From: Melitaea cinxia
Lineage: Eukaryota; Arthropoda; Insecta; Lepidoptera; Nymphalidae
Assembly: GCF_905220565.1 (NCBI RefSeq)
Contig: NC_059402.1
Coordinates: 13,889,501-13,953,500, forward strand
Reading direction: 5' to 3'
Length of the DNA stretch: 64,000 bases
Position numbers and translations under genes: made by a program. The notes beneath the pieces were generated by a model that was given only the letters and a program-made list of their open reading frames with translations, had not been told where the DNA came from and did not search any database. Every line of letters starts with the position of its first letter. Within the stretch, counting starts at the first letter, position 1. Positions 23,201 to 36,100 of this stretch are shown here, one piece after another.

Positions 23201-24590
23201 GCAATGTTATTCCAAAACTACACAATGAAATCGCGATAAATCTGTCTTTCATATACTTCGGATTCAATTCGAAGCATTATTTGTAAAATATATATAAGCG
23301 GTCAAAGCGCAAAAAACAAAACTTAATACACAGAGCAATGGTAACGTTATATACAAGTGAGATCTTAGCATATATTGGTTACACGACCGTTATTATGGCT
23401 ACAAGTTTCATAAACTCTTAACTATCATCTAATAACCGACCAAGTCAGTGAAGTTGATGTCGAAAGGCGTAAGCTAGCAACCCTACATTATACCAGATGA
23501 AAAAATTTAATCATCTAAACATTGAACTAATCAACTAGCTACAAGAATTGGTGTTCAGAATACAGTGGCTTCATTGCCAAATCTCAAATACGATGAGATA
23601 GAAAGATAAATATTCACTCATAATTCTGAGCAGGTGCGTTTCTATTGACGGATATTGGTAACGATGTAGTCACTGACATACCGGAGTCTCTTTGAGTTAC
23701 GTACCTATATAAAGATTTATAATGAATATGATCACATATAGAGTAGTGATAGTTTCTTAATATGGTTACCGATTTTTCTGAGTGTATAACAAATACATAT
23801 TCTACTTCCGTGGGTATTACTTAGCATATTCCCGTTTTTGACAGTGTAAATATGTCATATGTTATAATATTTATCGTAATGATTTTATAGTATAAGAAGT
23901 ACAGTCATGTAATAGTTAACATGTCGGTGAGGACAGCTAACATTTCAAAAGCGCATTATTTACTACGCACTATAAGTAATTTTAATGCATAATTAATTCA
24001 AGTAACTCCATAATATATAAGACTTTATGCCGGCAACCACATATCGTTACCATGTCGTTCAATAAAAACGCTCAAAAGCTGTGAATACACAAGCTATAAT
24101 ATTCAGTTTAACGCGTTTATTCCATACTTATATCCTGTAATAAGCTTATTTACTATATTTTGATGTTAACTATATTTATATTAATATTTTTATATGATTG
24201 GGTTTATGTAACTTATTATCTCTTAAGCTCTTTTATTGGTCGCAATATTGCATATTATAGCTTTTGTTTTCATTCTTAAATATTTAACCACTATGATAGT
24301 TTTATTCTAATTAAACTGTAGTGTCGCAATAATATTAAAAATGTGATATAACTTTGATCATAGAAGCTAGCTGGGTGGGGGTGTAAAAACACTTTTAATA
24401 ATAAGAAGATAAATAAGAAAATAAATAATCGTACATTCGACATAAAATATATTTTAAGTATTAATACTTATTTAAAAATAAAAATAAAAACGTCATTTTC
24501 TACTGACTTGTCATTTTGACGTTATTTTGTAGTGACCAGTCACTTTTACGGCATTTTGTATTAACCTGTCATTACATTGTAGTTACTGGC
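20298..24590. other. Intergenic AT-rich region, no gene recognised
   Basis: Follows the TTC36 stop. Small frames (20815-21015, 22073-22381, 22479-22673) are AT-rich and lack domains. At 20590-20700 the motif GCCATCTATNGG occurs in both orientations, perhaps an old inverted-repeat element. Confidence 0.5.
24495..24590. repeat. Degenerate tandem repeat beside a palindrome
   Basis: Three or more imperfect units of about 30 bp with the pattern CTGTCATT...ACG..ATTTTGTA, leading directly into the palindrome at 24591-24645. Confidence 0.5.
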
Positions 24591-24645
24591 AAGTTCTGCT
24601 AATATGAACTGGCCAGTAACTGGCCAGTTCATATTAGCAGAACTT
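24591..24645. repeat. Perfect 27-bp palindrome with 1-nt spacer
   Basis: AAGTTCTGCTAATATGAACT... at 24591-24617 is the exact reverse complement of 24619-24645, separated by one A. It could form a cruciform or a 27-bp RNA hairpin. Confidence 0.95.
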
Positions 24646-27234
24646 TTTACTTAAGTCATAATAAATATTTTTCCATAATATATTATTAATGATGTCACAT
24701 TTTAATATATAATGTATTAAAAGTGTTTTTAGCTTTAAAGGGTTGTTAGGGACAGTGCTGTATTTTAAACACACAAGCATTAATATGTATATTTACGTTT
24801 TAAAATAATAGCAAAAAAAACATATTAAATTTAATATGGATTTTAGTCTTACATATTACATTTTTTTGTTCTTTTTCTTACTCTATTAAAATATACTTAT
24901 ATTGGTGGAAGGTTTTTAGGACATTATACATTTAATTAAAAAATAAAATTATGTGTAGTTTTTATAATATTAGTGCATGTGTGTTTGTAACACGGTCGCA
25001 CGGGTATGGGTTAGCGCATGCGCTCTATTTGAATCCCTCTCCAGCTGATAATAATACTGTGCCGACGCATTTTCAGTATTAAAACACATTAAAAAAAGTA
25101 CGAATATTATAGAAGTTTGGTAACATTATGTTTATTAAACAAAAAGTTATATACACTTGATTTTTTGACCAGATATTTAAAAAAAGTAGTTATAAATATT
25201 TGATATGCTTTTAAAAATAAAAATCATAAGGTTTTTTTATATTACGGAACTAAATAACTTATAATACCAGATTCAATTTAGTTGAACAAAAAGTACATTA
25301 ATATAAAAATATTGATTTACATACTATTAAAAAAAAAACAACAACAAAACTTGGACACTATTAGTATGAAAATGGGCCGACACTTTACACCTATACTAAG
25401 CCTAAGAAAGAAATAATTAATATATTACAATTGTAAGTGCCGTTATCGGCATAGAATTATTGAAAAAACTAAAGAATAGACCATATTACCTTTGAATTAA
25501 GGCAGTTTTTTCAATAACACCAATGGGAAGAATTCTTACACATTACAAATAAAAACATCTAAAATGTCATTTTATTACTTTCAATTTAGAATCGACTGCT
25601 TCATTTTAATACAATTTAAATTCACATTTTCATTTAAATCTAGCAAGATTACACGATTTTTTATTTATTTATTAATATGTAATTTTAGTTTATTTAAGTT
25701 AATAAGGCTATATTTTAATACACGTTATTTAACAGCCACCGGCCGCTTGCGGTGTGATTAGACGATTGATTAAAACAATGGAAATTAATATACTCAATAA
25801 TAACGTATTAATAATAATATAATATATTAACAAAATAATACAGAATCGTATTAAAATTATTTATCGTGTAATAAAACCTCAATTTACAAAGACACACACA
25901 CATCAATTCACACACACGCAGACACACAACATTAAAGTTTAACAAAATGTAACATTTTACAGATAATTAATTTAAATGCATAAACTATAAACAAACTTAA
26001 ATAAGAACATAGACAATGAAAACTTAATGACAGCAATGATACAGTCGCGTTCGCAACAAATGTTAAAATGTATATTTGTTTATGTAAAAAATATGTCACA
26101 TAATAAAAGTCATTATCGCTAACTATTAAAATAACTAAATAACTTTTAATAGAGATTCAATTATACTCGAGTTTCTCAAGAAAATAAACATGGCGTATAC
26201 CAAATTGAACTTGAGATTTAAGTCATAGATTCAGCAAGATAAAACGACCCATATTGCTAAAGTTATAAAGCTCAAAACAGCTTGAAACATTTATATTTTG
26301 GCGCCATCCACACGACACGACATACATTATTCTAATTACAATCATTGATATGTGAATGAAATTATACCGTAACCCCAATCACACAAATAATTACATGATT
26401 CAAAATGTACGCGCCAAAATAGAATCAGTACACACGTATTTACGGTCGAAATTTGTTTTCAACATTTCGTTATTATGTTATTAGTTGTGTGAAAAAATCT
26501 AAATTCACTATGTTATTAAGTGGCCCCAAGATTATGATAAAAAAAAATGTCTACAAAAAACTATTTTATATTACGATCAATTAACAAACCCAATACAGTG
26601 TAAGACAAAAATTGTTTACTGGAAGATATCATCAAATGTGGAAGATTATTGATTTTTTATCTATGTATTACGATACAGATAACAAAACGAATTAGTAATG
26701 AGTTACCACTTATACAGACTATAAATTATAGAGAGCGATATTAATATATAAGTTTAGTTACTATCTTAGCGACATTACATCCATAATATTGCTTTGGATA
26801 ATTCGTTGAGATAAACATTCATATTTATTGCGTTAGAAAATAACTACACAACTATAAAGCCATGTCGCATTGGATGGATAAAACAATACTTGAGTAATAC
26901 TCAGGTAAATAAATTTAAAAACTACAAGGAAATGAGCAAATAATACTCTCAAATTCCTCAATTGGAATAAATGAACCGCTTCACTCCTAATGATTAAAGT
27001 CAGAGTTCGAACCTGAAACGAAGTGATTTTACGATGAGCGAGACAGCGTTATGACGTATGTCTGAGAGTGACAGAGAAAGTCGATAGATGAGTTTCAGAG
27101 GCCACCGTCACGACAGCGCTTCAGTTAGCTTCAATGATGCAGATTGATAATCCTAGAATTACAAAAAAATATTAACATAATAACTTTGGAGACTTGATCT
27201 ATATACCAAGACAATCTATATGTGTAACTAAACG
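24646..27234. other. AT-rich region downstream of PKC, no gene recognised
   Basis: May contain the PKC 3' untranslated region, whose end could not be located. Holds (CA)-rich 25893-25928 and the short inverted pair ATTTTGGCGC (about 26298) and GCGCCAAAAT (about 26411). Confidence 0.5.
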
Positions 27235-27540
27235 CTTACTAATATAGATTCAGACCTCATTTCTTTGAGGTAGGGTGCAGCGGTATATACTCTGCTTAAA
27301 ATCTGGAGCAGCTAGGGAAGCACCTAAAACTTACAGAAGATCACAGCTAAATAATGCTGCTCTCGAATAGTGTTGGTATTCCTGTGGTGAGTGAGGTGAA
27401 GAGCTCCTGGTGAGAGTCAAGGTAGGGTCGGCAACGCGCTTGTGATGTTTCTGGTGTTGCAGGTGTCTATAGGCTAGGGTAACCGTTAACCATCAAGTTT
27501 GCTGTACGCTAGTTTGCCTATCTAGTTGTATATAAAAAAA
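27235..27540 (+). mobile_element. LINE 3' end fragment
   Basis: Matches 50345-50640 in segments such as TTTGGAGCAGCT, CAGATAATCACAGATAAATAAT and AAGTAACCGCTTACCATCA (the latter two as read in the second copy), and ends in a poly(A) run. Typical 3' end of a lepidopteran non-LTR element; no coding region left. Confidence 0.65.
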
Positions 27541-27710
27541 AAACTTTTGAATTATACTAAAAGATATTTAAAATAATTTTGATCTTTGACTCTTGTAGTT
27601 CAAGATAATAGACGGGCCAAACATAGATGAAACATCAGAATACTTCGAGAAACACAATAACAGGTATTTAATATTTAGGGTATACATATAAAGGTATATT
27701 ACCTGCAAGT

Positions 27711-27863
27711 TCACACGTGCTGGACGTACTCCGGGTTGAGGAAGGAGAAGCCCATAAACTCGGTTTGGTCGAGATTCATCATAAACAGTTTGTCTGTTGG
27801 TGTCAGTTCGGTCTTCTCTTGAGTGAATTGCTTATCGAAATTGGATACGTCCTTGCGATGTTT
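27711..27863 (-). CDS. Pkc53E: PKC exon: C-terminal tail
   Basis: 50 codons plus TGA: turn motif ELTPTDK and hydrophobic motif FMGFSFLNPEYV. A further consensus splice donor (CAG|GTAATA, at 27703/27702) follows the stop by 8 nt, so the 3' untranslated region may be spliced. Confidence 0.93.
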   Translation of the reverse strand, partial: KHRKDVSNFDKQFTQEKTELTPTDKLFMMNLDQTEFMGFSFLNPEYVQHV

Positions 27864-30072
27864 CTGTAAATTTTAAGAATAGATAATTTGTAAAAAATAT
27901 AAAACAAAATGAGCAAGAAAGAAAATAAGAAATTGGATTTCTGAAAAATTGTAGATACAATTTTTTGCTGAATTTCAATGGGTGAACAGATAATTAAATA
28001 ATATTTAAAGAGCTGTCACAAGTTGGTTATCCTCAAGGTTATCCTCAATATTTGCCTCACCCTGACTAGAAGCTAATAAATATTTTAAATTTTATGAAAA
28101 AAAATTTAGTTAGATTTAGCCAAAACCTTCGCAAGGTACTATTAAAATTGTGTATATGGGTGTAGTGAAAGTAAAAAACGCTGCCGTAAATAAACGCTGC
28201 AATAAATAAAAAGCATTTTTAATTTCTAGTACTTATTGAGTTTTTACATTTATTTGTTTTTGCTCCACCCATACACAATTCTGGGTACTCCCATGCGTCT
28301 TGGTAACCATTTCGGAAGATTGAGAAGAATCAAATACTCGTAAATCAGAAAGAAATAAGTAAATAGACGGTTATCTGACGTATGATGGTTTCCAAGAGGT
28401 AACACTTTCCGAAATTTTATTTATTTGTCACCATCATTACACTTATTCAGCTTTTTATCAAAGCTTATAATTTACCTTAGACAAATTTACTGATAGGATG
28501 TTACAAATATTACTAATCGATCTTATAAGACGGACAATCGCTTCACTAATTGCTACTAAGATCGTAATCGTAACGTAAGCTCGTACTTTAGATATATTAC
28601 GAGTTAATCAGTAATGATATGATATGGGGATGAAACTGTCTCGATAAACTTCGCACGTGATAGCATCGGATGTAATACGTTTAATATATGAACGCAAGTT
28701 GGTAAAGTTTAAATTGAAATCTACATGCGAAGTCCCCTTTCAACAGTTCTTTGTATAACTTAGAACAATTTTTTAAATAGCACCTACTGAGGATAACATA
28801 GCGTCATATACTGAACGAATAATTTGGTAAATGGAACAGTAGTCTACATAAATTTAAAGTTTTTATTAAAAAAAAAAAATTAATAGATAAAGCTTATTAC
28901 TCGGTGCAGGATTACACTGTTGATAAACATGTGTGGACTTAGTGACGCTGTATTTTATGCAACATGTTACTAATTTTGTATTTAAACACAGTTTATATAT
29001 TATTTTTCAAAAGAGTAACTGCGGAATTTCTTGCCGATTCTTCTCTGCAGAATCTACATTGCGAATCGGTGTTAGTTTTACTTCTATAAATATAATAATT
29101 GATTTTTAAAGTTTTAATTTGTAAAATGACGATCCGAAAGTGCTCTTGGAGCCTATTTGAATAAAGCTGTTTTTGATTTTGATTTTGAGTAAAATAGAAA
29201 AAATTGGCTTATTGTATACTATGTTTTTATACGTTTAATTATAGACGGAATGTCATAATAAATAATTTAGTTATTTGCATAGCTTAGTTTCTTTAAGAAA
29301 CAAACACACTCGTCTGTTCCTTAGGTTAAAGCTTAAATGATATTTATTTATATTGGAAAAATTAAAATCGTAGCATCGACGCAGGACAAACTGGAAGTAA
29401 AAAGTACGTATGTTTCAGCCTGTAATATCCCACTGCTGGGCATAAGCATCTTTTCCCATGAAGCAGAAGGATCAGAGCTTAATCCATCACTCTGCTCCAA
29501 TGCGGGTTGGCGGATATATTCCCTACTATGAGTATCGATCGCTACCAGGTGTACATGATAACAACCAGGACCGACGGCTTAACGTGCTTTCCAAGGCACG
29601 GTGGGGAGACCCACAAGGACTGCAAAAACACCCAGACTACGGCAAATATCTGCATGGACAATACAAATGTTTGTCATGTGCGGGGATCGAACCCGCAACC
29701 GCCAGCGCAAAACGCACGTATTATACTCACGATCTTAGGTTTGAAGGGCGGTTGGACATCCCTAGCTTCGACCCTCGCCCAGTCGATACGACGGAAGAAA
29801 GGGTGAGTGCGGACATCTTCCTCCCCTCGCATTCCGCAACCCAAACGCTTCTGAGGATTCTTTGTGAGGAAAGACTTGCAAGCGTCTTTAGCTTCCTGGA
29901 AATTTTAATTACATGGTACGTGAATTTGTTTTATGGTCTTTTTACTTGATTTTGAAAAATTTGTCAGAAGATTTCATAATTTGTTATGTAAAAATTATAC
30001 ATTCACAGCAAATCTTTTATGCTTTACCCTGTTACTGTCACCAATTCTTAATTTGAACTTTTCAAATTTTAA

Positions 30073-30113
<41 letters not shown>

Positions 30114-33100
30114 TGCCCCCCAAAATCCTACCTTACGCCCGAGTCGACCATCAGACCTCGTGGGGGGCGGGCAACGTATACAATGAAAACTTATACGGCC
30201 AACAAGGTTCAGGTAAACCCAGTAAAATGGAGAGTTTTATTAATGATGAACGTATAGAGCCGCTTCCCGGGGGTGAGCGCCGGGGCACGTTTGGAGCTGA
30301 CGCTGGACGTGACAGCATGCAAACCGTCAGCGGCTCTTTGCTGAGCAGGCGGGCGAGAGCCGGGGGACCCGAAGATACTACAGCCGACCAACGGGGCGGG
30401 GAGGGGACGGATGATGTTTTGCAGAGTAGGGCTTCGCCTACAAACTCTGTCGGCTCATCTGCATCGACCACAAATAAAGCAGTAAGTGATGACAGAAGAC
30501 GCAAGTGGTCAACAGAAGAGCTTGAAGAACTCATGTTCTGTTACTTCAAGGCTAGATCAGGAGGAGTTGGGTATATAAATAGATTAGAAGAACTTTTTGC
30601 AGCAAGAAACCCTGAAAATCCAAAAATCCTAAAATTTTACGGAAACACTTTAGCCAACCAAGCTCGTAGAGTTATCAAACAAAATGTTATTTCTCAAGAA
30701 CGTCTCAACCGCATACAAAAAAGAGCTGAAGGAATAAGTACTACAGAAAACATAGATCATTTTTCAACACCAAGCCACATTGAACATACTCACATTCAAA
30801 GTGAGGAATCGGGTATAACTCAAATACAAACACAACATGACCCACCATCTAATAACACACAACCTACATCCACAGAAAGAGCTGAAGAAATAGACCAGTT
30901 GACACGAAATATAGTAGTAGATGAGAATCAGGAACCAATAGTTTTACAATTCTTACAAACTTTAGCTGAAATTAAAGACATTCCCATTGAAGAACGGTTA
31001 TTCCTACCTAAAGCTAAAATAAACAAAAGTTTCATCGAAAATCTAAACACACTCAATAAATACTTACCTAATCTACTAGTAACTAACAATAGTCTACGTG
31101 AAATAAACAACATATTGTACGCAACTGCTAAAACATTAATAGTAAACAATAATCAAAATCCGTATGCACCTACAATAGCCATAAAACCAAAGCGTGATCC
31201 ACCTTGGAAAAAACGAATACAAATCAGAATAGAAAAACTAAGAAAAGAGCTAGGACAACTAATAGAGATAGAAAGAGGAATCAATACAAATAGAATGAGG
31301 AAAATTAGGGACAAATTATACACAAAACACAATATACGAAGTGAAAATGATCATAAGAATACAGCTGAAATCATCAAACAAAGAATCAAAGCACTAGCAG
31401 GCAGAATAAAAAGATACGAAGAAATGAATACAAAAAAAGAACAGAATAAATTATTTGCCAAAAATGAACATAAACTATACAGAAGCCTGGGAAGTAATAC
31501 CGCAAAAGATATAAAAATACCGAGTAAAGAAAATGTAGAAGAATTCTGGAAATCAATCTTATCAAACCCTCAACCATACAACGCGAAAGCTAATTGGATT
31601 AAAGAAATAGAAACAATGTCAAACGAAGTAAATACAGTAGATTCAGTAGAGATTACAGAAGACCAAGTAAAATTTGCCTTACGTAGAATGCACAATTGGA
31701 AATCACCGGGCCTAGATCAAATTCAAAATTATTACATAAAATATCTGACCAACGTACACAAATACTTGGCCTCATTATTTACAAACATAGTCTCAGGAAC
31801 AGAGCCAGTAGAAGAGTGGTTCACGACAGGTAAAGTTATACTGGTACCTAAGAATGAAAACACCGAGGACCCGAAAAACTGGAGACCTATAGCGTGCTTA
31901 CCAAGTATGTACAAACTTCTTACTTCTGTATTAGCCAACGTTCTATATAACCATTGCCACAAGAATAACATCATTTCAGAAGAACAAAGGGGATGCCGCC
32001 GTGGAGTCAGGGGTTGTAAAGATCACCTAATGGTCAATAAAGCTATATTAGAGGATGCACACCAATCCCAAAAGAATCTTAGTATGGCGTGGATAGACTA
32101 TCGAAAGGCTTTTGATAGTGTTTCACACGAATGGCTTCTCAAGCTGCTTGATGTCTATAGATGTCCTCCTGTGATTAAGAGATTTCTTATTTTAGCCATG
32201 CCATCCTGGCGAGTAATCATGACAGCCCGTGGCTCGCACGAGTCAATAACTACCGAACCGATTTATATCAGACGCGGCATTTTCCAGGGCGACTCCCTTT
32301 CTCCGTTATTGTTCTGCTTAGCATTAAACCCTCTTTCATTCGTACTCAATAAGTATGAAATGAAAGGCTACAAACTCAAAGATAGCATCTGGATTAATCA
32401 TCTCTTATATATGGACGATCTCAAAATATATGCAAACAATAGAACCAATTTAAAAGTATTACTTGACAGTGTGGAGATATTTACAAGCGACATAGGTATG
32501 AAATTTGGTTTGGAGAAATGCAACGTATTACATTTAAATTCAGGACACAGAAACATAGCATTAGGTGGTGGGCACATACTTCTGAGTGGCGAAACTTTCA
32601 AACAACTTGCAATAGATGATAGATATAAATATTTAGGAGTACATGAATCTGGAAAAATAGAACATAGCGTCATTAGAGAACAGATAAGTAAAGAATATTT
32701 AAAAAGAGTCAAAAAGCTACTTAACACACACTTGAATTCCCGTAATCTCATCAAAGGTATAAACACGTACGCTGTTCCGGTTTTACTTTACTCTTTCGGT
32801 GTAATTAACTATAAAAACAGTGACCTAAAGAAAATAGATGTCAAGACTAGAAAACTACTAGCGATTAAAAAAGCACAACAACAGAAAGCAGAAGTAGAAA
32901 GACTGTACTTACCAATAAATCAGGGAGGAAGAGGGTTACTAAATGTGGAATACATGTATAAAACACAAATTGTTAAATACAAACAATATCTAAAAGCAGA
33001 AAGCGATCACCTAATCAAAGCAATAGTACAGCATGATACAAGTAGGGATAGATATTCAATAATAAAGGAAGCACAAGAAATAGAAAGAGAACTACATCTA

Positions 33101-36100
33101 CCTCAAGGAAATGCACTAACAGATGAAGAAATTAGGAAATCCTCAGTAAATAGGCACAACGAAATATGGAGAAATAAACAGCTACATGGTCAATTTCCCA
33201 AAAAAGTCTTAGATCAGGGTAACATAGACAAGGAACTATCATTTAAATGGATTAAGAAACAGCAGATATCTCCAAGCATCGAATCCTCAATATCTGCAAT
33301 ACAGGACCAAGCAATTATGACACGACAACACCAACGTGACATACTTAAGGAGCCAGTAGACGGCAAGTGTCGGCTGTGTGCAAGCAAAGATGAGACCACT
33401 CAGCACATAATATCTGGTTGTGAAAAACTGGCAGGGACCTATTATGTTAAACGACATAATAACCTTGTCCAGTACATCTACTGGTGCTTGGCTCGACACC
33501 ATAAAATGGAAGTTTCTCACTTATGGTGGAAGGAAACACTGACTCAACCACAAGTAAAAGAAAATAACTCAGCCAAAATTATGTGGGAAATCCCTGTTCA
33601 AACTGATGTCACCATAACGCACAATAGACCGGATTTAATTTATACAAACAAAGATAACAACAAAACTTACCTAATAGATGTAACTGTACCGTCAGATTAT
33701 AACATCGGAGCTAAAGAAATTGAAAAATTAAGCAAATACCACCTACTCAAAACTGAAATCAGCCGTTTGTGGAACACACAAACGGTTGTCATTCCAATAG
33801 TAATAGGAGCAACAGGAGTAGTAGCTAAAAGCATAAAAAAGTACTTAGAACAGCTAGATTCCAACATTGACGTTAGCATTCTTCAGAAACAAGCAGCCAT
33901 ACATACAACAATCATACTCAGTAAAGTACTTGGAGACACTGTTTTCGTACACAATATACAAGACCCACTTTCACAAAATACACAACTATCAGTAGATAGA
34001 GACATGCAGCAATCACCAGACACACAGCAGTTAGCAGACACACCACACTCTCTCAACACAACTCATGAAACTAACACAAACAATTTACAAAGACGAGGAA
34101 GAGGTAGAGGAAGGAGAAGAAATGGCGCGCAACGTGCGCGTATAGAATAGGAGGGATATAAATGCCTTTTTTCTCGTGGGTTACGAGACGGGGTATTTAT
34201 TTAGACCGACATAAGTCGTGAAGGTTAGCCAACCATAATAATAATAATTATAATATAAGTTTTATAGTTTATTAAAACAAACATTCCCTACGATGTAGTC
34301 ACATCTGAACGTATATTGTTATTATACAAGTATTATTCATTTATCAAACCGAATAATAAATTATTATTTAACCTTAATTATATGCGAGAGCTAAAATGGT
34401 AACGTTTAAATTAAGAAGATAACGTTAATTGCATTAGCATCCCAATATTAGATTGAATAAGTAACTAAAATGTAATATCAAATATTCCTTACCTTGCTAA
34501 GCGTTTTGGGGTAAGAAACGCTGTTATCCGTTATAGCAGCGAAGAGTTCTTCCTCATCTTCTCCATCAAATGGCGGTTGACCGACCAGCATTTCATATAA
34601 AAGCACACCATACGCCCACCAATCCACAGACTTTCCATATGGCTGGTATAAAATGATCTCCGGAGCTATATAGTCAGGTGTTCCGCAGAAGGTCTTGGTA
34701 GTTTTGTCACCAGTAATACCCTCTTTGCACATGCCAAAATCAGCGATCTTAATATGGCCGTCTTGATCCAAGAGGACGTTGTCAAGTTTCAAATCACGAT
34801 ATATGATACCACGGGAGTGAAGGAAGAACAAGCCGATTGCGATTTCAGCGGCGTAGAAACTAGAATTAAGAAAAATTACAATAATATTTTGTCCGTGTTA
34901 AAAGTCCAAATATTTACATATAGCTACTAACACAGCGACTGGTTCTTTGAACTTGCCACATTGTTGAATCTGGAACATCAGATCACCACCATTGACGTAT
35001 TCCATCACGAAGTAGAGGCGATCCTGTAAATAAAAGAATAACAAACTTTATAATTATACATTGTCTTACATTTAAAAAAGATTTTAAGTATTATACTCGT
35101 AGATATTCAAGTCGGTCAAAAATTTTATTTATATAAAAAATGAATCGCAAAACGTAAGTGCAGAACTTTTAAACGTCTGCATCAAATCGAACAATACATG
35201 CACGAAAAAAATTAAAAATAATTGAGATACGTTTGCCGGTTCAGCTATAAAGTCACTCATAAATAAAGTATTACTTACCATAGTTTGGAAACAAGAATGC
35301 AATTGCACGAGGAAGGGTGGTTTACTGCTAAGAGCGAGTACTCGCTTCTCTACCATCGTACACTCAACGTCGTCATCTTGTATGATAATATCCTTCTTTA
35401 GGATCTTGATGGCATAGAGTTCGTCTGTTCCTCGACGTTCTGCTAGCATTACCTGTAAAGATAAAAAAAATGTTTCACAAAGGTACAAGTACAACCCTAT
35501 GGAAAAATCTCAAAAAACCTGGACAAATGCAGACCAAATTCTCATAGACCTCATAGTCTCTCATAGCTCAGTATGAGAATTTAGTCTGCATTTGTCCATA
35601 TTTTTATGAGGTTTATAAGACATTTTCCATAGGGAAACTGTGTTTAGTTATTATGATTGTGATTTTTAAAATTAGAAAATTAAAAAAAAAATTACACAAA
35701 CACATTTAACAGTAAATCGAAATAAAATTACTCTTCCCAAAAATCCTTTCGTATTTTTTATACTATAGTTAAAAATTATGGTAGTCAATACCTTTCCAAA
35801 AGATCCTTTTCCGAGAACCATAATAAAGTTGAAATCGGTCGCTCGAATGACGTCAGCGGCGGCCATATTATGTGGAACCTCCCGATCAGGTGGTGGTGGA
35901 GGTCTACGAGCTCCCAAGTTAGTGGTTTTCATTTGGTTCTTGAGCTGAGCCAGATCCGCGCCCTCCTCTGGTACGGGCACGTTGTAATAATCGCCTTCTT
36001 CTTGAGTGAGGAGCTTGAACCAACCTTCAGCTGGAGCCTTCATTACTTCAGAGATTCCGAATGATAGAGATCCCATGAAGTCATTTCGGGAAGTACGATC

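Noticed and set aside
28015..28070. GYPQGYPQ-like short repeat reading
   Set aside because: Only about 17 codons within a PKC intron, with no flanking splice sites in phase.
29458..29949. 163-codon plus-strand open frame
   Set aside because: It crosses an antisense SINE and the complement of a PKC exon; the minus strand explains the sequence.
30151..30534. 127-codon minus-strand frame
   Set aside because: Shadow of the Dong-type reading frame, which has clear RT and endonuclease motifs.
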